Source: DATEDA01 sp963789885
Lineage (GTDB): Bacteria > Pseudomonadota > Gammaproteobacteria > Burkholderiales > SG8-39
Reading direction: 5' to 3'
Assembly: GCA_963789885.1 (NCBI GenBank)
Contig: CAWBNB010000013.1
Span: 62,001 to 126,000, forward strand
DNA: 64,000 nt
Position 1 is the stretch's first letter; each line of letters opens with the position of its first letter. This document shows, one piece after another, positions 8,263 through 15,099 of this stretch. Below the pieces are notes generated by a model. It was not told the origin of the DNA and did not search any database. It worked only from the letters and a program-made list of their open reading frames with translations. The position numbers and the translations under genes are program-made.

Positions 8263-10186
8263 TCAGCCATCGTCATCGTCGTCGTCGTCGCCCGAGGACG
8301 GCGGGTGATCGCTCTCGGCCCAGCGCCGCGCCTCGAACTTCGAAGCGCGCCACCAGGCGAAGATCGGGAACAGCATCAGACCGAACAGGACGAGAAAGTA
8401 GTTGGTCCAGTCGGGCGGGTCGCGCGTCACCGTGACGCGGCCGGCGACGCGGCTTCCGCGCGGATCGCCCTCGAGGTCGAGGTCGAGGTAGTAGCGCCCC
8501 GGCGGCACCCTGGCGACGCGCGCGTTGTCCTGGCGGCTGCCCTCGGACCACGACTCGCCGTCGTCCACGCCCTCGTAGAAGGACACCTCCCGCCCGAGCT
8601 TCCACGCTTCGCCCGACTTCTCCTCGACCAGCGTCATGTCGACGTAGACCCAGTTGTTGCGGAGATCGGCGGAGGTCTTGATCGCGAGCGGCACCGGGCG
8701 CGCCCCGCGCACTTCGAACACGGGCGAGGTGTACTCGCGCGTCCCCTTCCCCGGCAGGAACTCGAAGTCCTGGACGAGCAGCACCTTCGAGTCGGTGGCG
8801 AACCGGAAGACGAGGTGCACGGCGAGCGCGATCGCCGCGAAGATCGCGAACCACTTCCAGTAGACGCCTGCTCCGGCCTCCGGCGAGGGCTGGTTCGGCG
8901 CGACGCCGATCCGCCTCGGCGGCTCGCTCTTCAGGCCGAAGGTCTTCCATAGCGCGTCGGGCTCGATGTACTCGCCGAGGGACCAGTTGAGCTCGCCGCC
9001 GGTCCGCTCGCTCGAGAGAATGAGCGGGGGCGCGACGAAGTCCTCGCACTTGCACTGCTCGCCCTTCGTTCACGCGCCAGTAGAACTCGCCGACGACGTA
9101 GGTGACGCTCGCCTGATAGGTCTGGAAATGCTTGAACTCGCGGCCGAGGTAGCGCGCGCGCGGCGGGGGTCCCGAAGCGGTGCGCGGCGTATCGGTGGCC
9201 GCCTTGATGACGCTGAAATGCCCCTGGTACTCCGAGATCCAGCGGTACCCCTGCTCGGGGTTGTGCAGGAGGTACTCGCCCCACGAGTAGCCCACGCCGC
9301 CGACCTTCATCTCGCGGCGCATGTAGCCGATCGCCTCGAACTCCGCGCCCGCGAACTTGCCCCGGCTGCCGAGCGGGATCGACGACCTGAACAGCGCGGC
9401 GTTGACCTCGACCCGCGAGATGATCTCGAACCCCGGGTTCGCGACGTCGACCACCGACCCGCAGCTCGCGCAGGCCACCGCCTCGGTCGTCTTCACGCGC
9501 TTGGTGAGCGGCGCGCCGCAGCCGGGGCACTTGAACGCGAAGGCCTGCGCGGTCGCGCCGCCCGCCGATCGCGCGTCGCGCAGGTTCTGGAACTTGAACG
9601 AGTCGAACGGGAGCTCGGTGCCCGCGAACAGCAGCGGCGGCGTCTCGCTGTAGTCGATCGTGGCGAAGGCGCCGCCGTCGCCGCGCAGATCGACGAAGGC
9701 GCCCTCCCAGCCCGCCCCGACCTTGAACGGCAGCTCGCCCTGCCCGGCGATGACCTGCGCGCGCTCGACGTTGGCGACCTGATAGGGCTTGCCGTCGAGC
9801 GTGACGTCGCGGCCCGGTTGGAGCGCGTCGAGCGGCGGGAGCTCGCGCGGACGTCGCAGGAACGTGACCAGGTAGTTCCCCATCGCGTCCGAGAGCCAGC
9901 CGGTGCGCTGGTCGTCGAAGAGGCAGTACCACTCGTTCCACGCGCCCGACCCGTAGCGGTACTGGATCCGCCCGATCAGCGCGAAGTGGACGCCCTTGTA
10001 GCGGCCTTCGGTGCCGAGCTGGAGGGGGGAAGCGTCCTCGACGACCTCGGCCATCTTGCCGATGTCCTCGAGGTTCGTCCCCTGCTTGACCAGGGTCGAG
10101 CGGCAGAACTCGCAGATCGCGACGATCGACGCGGCGCCCCGGAACCTGACCGGCGCGCCGCAGGAAGGGCAGTTGGCAGTGGCCAT
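8263..10186 (-). CDS. DUF4178 domain protein with two zinc ribbons (apparent frameshift near 9065)
   Basis: About 640 residues over two frames. The N-terminus has a zinc knuckle (CPSCGAPV...CEFC), then a DUF4178 domain, a second knuckle (CPGCGAPL...CASC) and a second DUF4178 domain with GEYLLHNPEQGYRWIS. After GEFYWRV the frame breaks: the continuation, beginning EQCKCEDFVAPPLILSSE, lies in another frame and runs through a membrane helix and beta-rich region to a second helix and a poly-Asp end at 8263. An extra four bases (cgaa-like, next to gaa) around 9063-9070 would explain the shift. Reading through without correction gives an Arg-rich nonsense tail to 8273. The protein is probably intact in the organism and sits second in the operon. 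Confidence 0.7.
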
Positions 10187-10211
10187 TAGTTCTTATCGGA
10201 CTGCGGCCCTA

Positions 10212-10238
10212 CGAGGCGCGCCTCCCAGGCGCGCCTCG
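10212..10238. other. Strong intra-operon hairpin
   Basis: An 11-bp perfect inverted repeat (CGAGGCGCGCC and its complement) around the loop TCCCA lies in the 70-base gap between the SPFH and DUF4178 genes. No T-run follows on the minus strand, so it is more likely an RNA processing or stability element, or an attenuator, than a terminator. Confidence 0.45.
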
Positions 10239-10256
10239 GTGAATCCACGCGGAGCG

Positions 10257-11273
10257 TTACACCAGTCGCTTCAGCAGCTCGGCCTTCTTCGCGTTGAACT
10301 CGTCCTCGGTGAGCACGCCCTTCGTCTTCAGGTCGTGCAGTTTCTCGAGGAGCTGCGTGACGTCCTCGGGCTTCGCTGGCGCTGCGGCCGCCGGCGCCGT
10401 ACCGGCCGGCTGGATCGCCTGCCCGATCGCCTGGGTCATCGCCTGGCCCATCGCCACGCCGGTGGCGAGCCCCGCGCCGATGCCGGCGAGCCCGCCCGGG
10501 TTCGCGGCGGCAGCCGGGATGCTGTTCGCTACCTGGAACTGGGTGTAGCGCTGCATGTCCCCGACCATCCCCATGCCGATCCGCTGGTCGAGGATCTTCT
10601 GCAGCTCCTCGGGCAGCGAGAGGTTCTCGACGACGAAGCTCGCGAGCTCGAGCCCCATCGCCTTGAACCCGTCGGCCGCCTTCGCGCGGAGCTGCGCCGC
10701 GAACTCGTCCTGGTTCGCCGCCATGTCGAGGAACGGGATCTGCGCTTCCCCGAAGAGGTCGGTGATCGCGCCGACGATCGTGCTGCGGAGCTGGCCCGAG
10801 AGATCGTCGACCGTGTAGCGCTCGCGCGTGCCGCTGACGTTCACGTGGAACGACTTCGGGTCGGTGATGCGGTAGGAGTAGATCCCGAACGCGCGCAGGC
10901 GTACCGCGCCGAACTCCTTGTCGCGGATCGTGATCGCGTTCGGCGTGCCCCACTTCTGGTCGACCTTCAGCCGCGTGCTGAAGAAATAGACGTCCGACTT
11001 GAACGGCGACTGGAAGAGCTTGTCCCAGTTGCGCAGGTTGGTGAGGAGCGGGATCGTCTGCGTGGTGAGCTTGAAGCGCCCGGGGCCGAAGACGTCGGCC
11101 ACCTGGCCCTCGTTCACGAACGCCGCCATCTGCGACTCGCGGACGGTGAGCTGCGCGCCGTACTGGATCTCCATGTCCTGCATCGGGAACCGGTACGCGA
11201 GGGTCGTCTCGTCGTCCTCGGTCCAGTGGATGACGTCGATGAACTGCTTCTTGATGAAGTCCATCAGTGCCAT
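10257..11273 (-). CDS. SPFH/Band 7 domain protein with C-terminal short oligomerisation domain
   Basis: A 338-residue protein. Residues 20-240 form an SPFH-like domain of the YdjI/'virion core protein' type: FFSTRLKVDQKWGTPNAITI and an amphipathic helical arm with SFVVENLSLPEELQKILDQR. A Gly/Ala/Met-rich linker follows. The last 35 residues (LLEKLHDLKTKGVLTEDEF to the end) match the SHOCT pattern. The ATG at 11273 has a GGAGG five bases upstream, which decides it over an upstream in-frame codon. It is the first gene of the seven-gene operon and probably builds a membrane-associated scaffold. It carries no signal peptide. Confidence 0.85.
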   Translation of the reverse strand: MALMDFIKKQFIDVIHWTEDDETTLAYRFPMQDMEIQYGAQLTVRESQMAAFVNEGQVADVFGPGRFKLTTQTIPLLTNLRNWDKLFQSPFKSDVYFFSTRLKVDQKWGTPNAITIRDKEFGAVRLRAFGIYSYRITDPKSFHVNVSGTRERYTVDDLSGQLRSTIVGAITDLFGEAQIPFLDMAANQDEFAAQLRAKAADGFKAMGLELASFVVENLSLPEELQKILDQRIGMGMVGDMQRYTQFQVANSIPAAAANPGGLAGIGAGLATGVAMGQAMTQAIGQAIQPAGTAPAAAAPAKPEDVTQLLEKLHDLKTKGVLTEDEFNAKKAELLKRLV

Positions 11274-11428
11274 GGGACCTCCCCTCGCGGCGTGCAGCAA
11301 ACGGAAACCGAGTCTACCGCGAAGGGATTGCCGCCCGCGCGCCCGCGGCGGGGGGCCGATGTGACTTTCCTCGCCTTCCGCCCTGCCCCGCGGTACGATT
11401 CCGGCCCCGACGCCGGGGAGAGCCTGGG

Positions 11429-11689
11429 ATGGCGACGAGGAAGCGGAGAATCAAGAAGAAGCCGGTCTGGGAGCGGGGCTACCTCTCCCACGGGTTGTGG
11501 CTCGGCAAGGACCGGGTCGGCGTGGTCCACCTCCACCGCGACGCGGGTCCTGCGTCCCGCTACCGCTGGGAAGCCAGCACGTACACCGGACGTGCGGCAA
11601 CCCTCAAGGAAGCCAAGCGCGCGGTCGAGCAGGCGGTGCTGCTCGGCACCGTGCAGCTGCCGCTCTTCGACCCGCCGCAGCGGGACTAG
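11429..11689 (+). CDS. Conserved-looking small basic protein, function unknown
   Basis: An 86-residue protein starting at the ATG at 11429, with GGGGAG eight bases upstream. The N-terminus is strongly basic (MATRKRRIKKKPVWERGY); the middle reads as a small beta-alpha fold with RYRWEASTYTGRAATLKEA and a helix, ending in LPLFDPPQRD. The basic arm could bind nucleic acid. It is divergent from the SPFH operon and convergent with endonuclease V. I do not recognise a family. Confidence 0.6.
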   Translation: MATRKRRIKKKPVWERGYLSHGLWLGKDRVGVVHLHRDAGPASRYRWEASTYTGRAATLKEAKRAVEQAVLLGTVQLPLFDPPQRD

Positions 11690-11700
11690 CGGCAGCACGA

Positions 11701-12396
11701 CTAGCCCCGCGGCGTGCCGAGGCTCCGCGCGGTCTCGTCGACCGAGGCGAGGTGGTGCGCCCAGCGCGTCGTCTCGGGGAGGCGGTAGCGCGTCGTGCAG
11801 GCGATCACCCAGCGCACCGCGCTCTCGAGGCTCACGCGATGGCCGATCGAGACGTACAGCGGCGTCACGCCGGCGCGCGTGCGGAGCACCGCCCCGATCG
11901 TTTCACCACGGTCGACTAGCGGTACCCACGCGCCCTTGCGAGCGGGGAGCCGCCGGTGTTCGCCGATGAGCCGCGTCTTAGCGACGCCGATGGTCGGCGT
12001 GTCGAGCGCGAGGCCGATGTGGCTCGCGATTCCGAAGCGGCGCGGATGCGCGAGGCCCTGCCCGTCGTAGAGCACGAGGTCCGGCGCCGTACACAGCTTC
12101 TCGAAAGCCGCGAGCACCGCGGGCGCCTCGCGGAACGACAGCAATCCGGGGATGTAGGGGAAGCGCGTCGGTTGGCGCACGACGACGCGCTCCGCGAGGG
12201 CGAAGCCGGGAAAGTCGAGCACGGCGACCGCCGCGCGGGTCACCTTGCCGCCGTCCTCGAACCCGACGTCCACGCCGGCTACGCGCCGCACTTCCCGCAC
12301 GTCGTCGTCGCGTATGACGCGACCGGCGAGCTCGGCCTGGAGCGCCATCGCCTCCTTCGGCGTCAGGTCCCAGCGGTGAAGCGGGGGCACTCTCAT
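11701..12396 (-). CDS. nfi: Endonuclease V (deoxyinosine 3' endonuclease)
   Basis: A 231-residue enzyme of the usual length. The catalytic GVDVGF with Asp43, the PYIPGLLSFRE signature that reads the lesion, and DGQGLAHPRRFGIASHIGL with its second metal ligand are all present. It nicks DNA near deaminated bases such as hypoxanthine for alternative excision repair. The ATG at 12396 is preferred over the GTG at 12402 because AGGTGG lies just upstream of it. It follows the pit gene closely on the same strand. Confidence 0.93.
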   Translation of the reverse strand: MRVPPLHRWDLTPKEAMALQAELAGRVIRDDDVREVRRVAGVDVGFEDGGKVTRAAVAVLDFPGFALAERVVVRQPTRFPYIPGLLSFREAPAVLAAFEKLCTAPDLVLYDGQGLAHPRRFGIASHIGLALDTPTIGVAKTRLIGEHRRLPARKGAWVPLVDRGETIGAVLRTRAGVTPLYVSIGHRVSLESAVRWVIACTTRYRLPETTRWAHHLASVDETARSLGTPRG

Positions 12397-12420
12397 GGCC
12401 ACCTGCTACGCGCACCCCGC

Positions 12421-13415
12421 TCAGAGGTAACGCGCGGCAAACCACCATGCGACGCCCGCGATGAACGCCGAGCACGGGATGGTGAAGATCCATGCCCAGA
12501 CGATGCTGCCGGCAACACCCCAGCGCACCGCCGAGAGCTTGCGCACCGACCCGACGCCGACGATCGCGCCGGTGATCGTGTGCGTGGTCGAGACCGGGAT
12601 GCCGAGCCCGGTCGCGAGGAAGAGCGTGAGCCGCCCCGCTCGCCGACGCGCAGAAGCCGCCCTGTGGGCGCAGCTTCGTGATCCGCATGCCCCATCGTCT
12701 TCACGATCCGCCAGCCGCCGAACAGCGTCCCCAGCCCCATCGCGGCCTGGCATGCGACCACGACCCAGAACGGCAGCGGGTCGGCCTGCGCCGCATGGCC
12801 CGCCGCGATCAACAGCATCCAGATGATGCCCATCGTCTTCTGCGCGTCGTTGCCGCCGTGTCCGAGGCTGTAGGCGGCCGCCGACACGAACTGCAGGCCG
12901 CGGAACCAGCGGTCGACCCGCCGCGGGGTCGCGCGCCGGAAGATCCACGATACCGCGATCATCAGCGCGGCGGCGAGGATGAAGCCGAAGGCGGGCGACA
13001 GGATGATCGCGGCGGCGGTCTTGAGCAGCCCGGGCGCGATCAGCGTCTCGACGCCGCCCTTCGTCACCGCCGCGCCGGCGAGCCCGCCGACGAGCGCGTG
13101 CGACGAGCTCGACGGGATGCCGTAGTACCAGGTGATCACGTTCCACGCGATCGCGCCGACGAGCGCACCGAATATCACGCGGTGGTCGACGATCGCCGGA
13201 TCGATGATGCCGCGGCCGATGGTGGTGGCGACCGCGACGCCGAAGACCAGGAACGCGACGAAGTTGAAGAACGCCGCCCAGACGACCGCGTGCGGCGGGC
13301 GCATCGCGCCGGTCGACACGATCGTCGCGATCGAGTTCGCGGCGTCGTGAAACCCGTTCATGAAGTCGAACGCGAGGGCGATCGCGACCAGGAACACGAC
13401 CATCTCCAGGCTCAT
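12421..13415 (-). CDS. pit: Inorganic phosphate transporter, PiT family (two apparent frameshifts)
   Basis: A low-affinity phosphate symporter of about 330 residues when reconstructed. The N-terminal repeat has GFHDAANSIATIVSTGAM and the second half has GHGGNDAQKTMGI, the two PiT signatures. After GGWRIVKTMG the frame shifts near 12690 to MRITKLRPQGGFCA and again near 12645 to LTLFLATGLGIPVSTTHTIT, continuing to WWFAARYL and the stop at 12421. Each shift fits a single extra base or the equivalent. The DUF47 partner lies 21 bases upstream on the same strand. Either the gene is inactivated, or the assembly has indels here. Confidence 0.8.
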
Positions 13416-13436
13416 GGCGTCCCCGGCGCGTGTCGA

Positions 13437-14063
13437 CTACGCGTTCTCGAGAATGATGCCTTCGATGATGTTCGCCACGTCCTCGCAGCGGTCGGTGATG
13501 CTCTCGAGCAGCTCGTAGATCGAGCGCAGCTTGATGATCTGCTTCACGTCGGGCTCATCGCGGAAGAGCTTCGCCATCGCCGCGCGCATCACGTGGTCGG
13601 CCTCCGACTCGAGCCGGTCGATCTCCGCGCAGACCGCGAGCGTCGCCTGCGGCTCCTTCAGGTTGGACAGCGCCGCGACGCCGGCCTGGACCTGCTCGGC
13701 GCACGCGACGCAGAGGTCGCACAGGCGGCACGTCTCCGCGGTGACCGCGCGGATGTCGTAGAGGTTGACCGACTGGGCGACGTCCTCGACCAGGTCGAGG
13801 ACGTCGTCCATGCGGGTGACAAGCTGATGGATGTCGTCGCGGTCGAGCGGCGTGATGAAGGTCTTGTGCAGGAGCTCGATCGCCTCGTGGGTAATCCTGT
13901 CGCCGCGCTTCTCGATGGTCTCGATCGCGAACGCGCGCCGCTCGAGGTCGTCGAAGCTCGCCATCATCGCCGCGAGCTCGCGGCTGCCCTTGACGATCTC
14001 GCCCGCGAGCTCGTTGAAGAGCTCGAAGAACCGCCCCTCGAAGGGCATCAGCCGGCCGAACAT
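13437..14063 (-). CDS. DUF47 (PhoU-like) Pit accessory protein
   Basis: A 208-residue all-helical protein of the DUF47/YkaA family. Its ETIEKRGDRITHEAIELLHK, PLDRDDIHQLVTRMDDVLD and RLESEADHVMRAAMAKLF segments carry the acidic E/DxxxD patches that bind metal clusters in PhoU relatives. It forms an operon with the adjoining phosphate transporter (21-base gap) and probably modulates its activity. The gene is intact, unlike its partner. Confidence 0.9.
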   Translation of the reverse strand: MFGRLMPFEGRFFELFNELAGEIVKGSRELAAMMASFDDLERRAFAIETIEKRGDRITHEAIELLHKTFITPLDRDDIHQLVTRMDDVLDLVEDVAQSVNLYDIRAVTAETCRLCDLCVACAEQVQAGVAALSNLKEPQATLAVCAEIDRLESEADHVMRAAMAKLFRDEPDVKQIIKLRSIYELLESITDRCEDVANIIEGIILENA

Positions 14064-14136
14064 GGAGGCCTCCCCCGCCCGGCGTTGCGAAGTGCGTTCC
14101 GGGCGCGCGGATTCTACGCCGCGTCGGGCGTGGCGC

Positions 14137-14719
14137 TCAGCGCGCGGCCTTCTTGACCTTCGCGAGAAACGCCTTGCGGAACTTCTGCACCTTCGGCGCC
14201 ACCACCCACATGCAGTAGGGCTGGCCGGGGTTGTTGCGGAAGTACTCCTGGTGATAGCGCTCGGCGACCCAGAACTCGACCGCCGGCGTCACCTCGGTCA
14301 CGATCCGGTCGTCGTACACCTTCTCGCGCGTCGAGCTCCGCGATCACCTCGTCGGCGACCTTCTTCTGCTCCGGCGAGTGGTAGAAGATCGCCGAGCGGT
14401 ACTGCGTGCCGACGTCGTTCCCCTGGCGGTTGAGCGTGGTCGGGTCGTGGATCACGAAGAACACCTGCAGGATGTCGCGGAACGAGATCGCCTTGGGGTC
14501 GAAGGTGACCCGGACGACCTCGGCGTGCCCGCTGTCGCCGCCGCACACCTCCTCGTAGGACGGTTCGCGCGAGCGGCCGCCCATGTACCCGGACTCGACC
14601 GACTCGACGCCGGCGAGATCGTCGTACACCGCTTCGAGGCACCAGAAGCAGCCGCCGCCGAGCGTCGCGACCTCCTTGCCGGCGGGAACCTGGTCGGGGG
14701 AAATGGGCTGGACGGGCAT
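14137..14719 (-). CDS. msrA: Peptide methionine-S-sulfoxide reductase MsrA (apparent frameshift)
   Basis: Repairs oxidised methionine in proteins. The catalytic motif GCFWC begins at 23, with nucleophile Cys24, and VESGYMGG and HDPTTLNRQGNDVGTQYRS are typical of the family. Near 14325 the frame breaks after AELDAR; the next frame gives VYDDRIVTEV, then FWVAERYHQEYFRNNPGQPYC, and ends at 14137, restoring the normal length of about 194 residues. One surplus base explains it. Uncorrected reading runs to 14114 with an Arg-rich tail. Confidence 0.85.
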
Positions 14720-14843
14720 GCTGGAACCTCCGTGATCGGTCGTCGTTGGTCGCTACGTGGGGCGGGATCCTTGCGGCGGCAAGCGGCGGGATTGTCCCCG
14801 AAAACCGCGCCGGGGCCGGACGTGAAAAAAGTCACACCGCGCT

Positions 14844-14889
14844 CCCAATATGTTGGGGCGGTACCCCTCTCTGACCACCAGATCTAGTG
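14844..14889 (+). promoter_or_regulatory. Pair of NrdR boxes upstream of nrdJ
   Basis: Two near-palindromic 14-mers, CCCAATATGTTGGG (14844-14857) and CACCAGATCTAGTG (14876-14889), match the core of the NrdR consensus (ACACTATATATAGTGT) at 9 and 11 of 14 positions. Their centres are 32 bases apart, the three-helical-turn spacing usual for NrdR box pairs. They lie in the 380-base divergent gap between msrA and nrdJ, about 210 bases before the nrdJ start. The rest of that gap shows no gene, and I saw no cobalamin riboswitch. ATP/dATP-loaded NrdR would repress from here. Confidence 0.6.
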
Positions 14890-15099
14890 CTTTGAAATTT
14901 CGGGCGAACCGGATGACGCTTGCGCGGCACGAGTTCGAGGAGTACGTTAAGAACCAATCCCAACCCGTTTGATCTGGCTCACGGCATGACCCTCTGCCCG
15001 TGTCAGGATTGGCCCCGGCGACGGGGGATGCTCCGGCAACCGAACCGGCGTATCCTCGGCGCCCTTCGCCAGCAGCCATAACGAGAACCGAGAACGCTA

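Noticed and set aside
14890..15099. Cobalamin riboswitch before the B12-dependent reductase
   Set aside because: I looked for the conserved B12-box and core elements in the leader and did not find them; the NrdR boxes explain control better.
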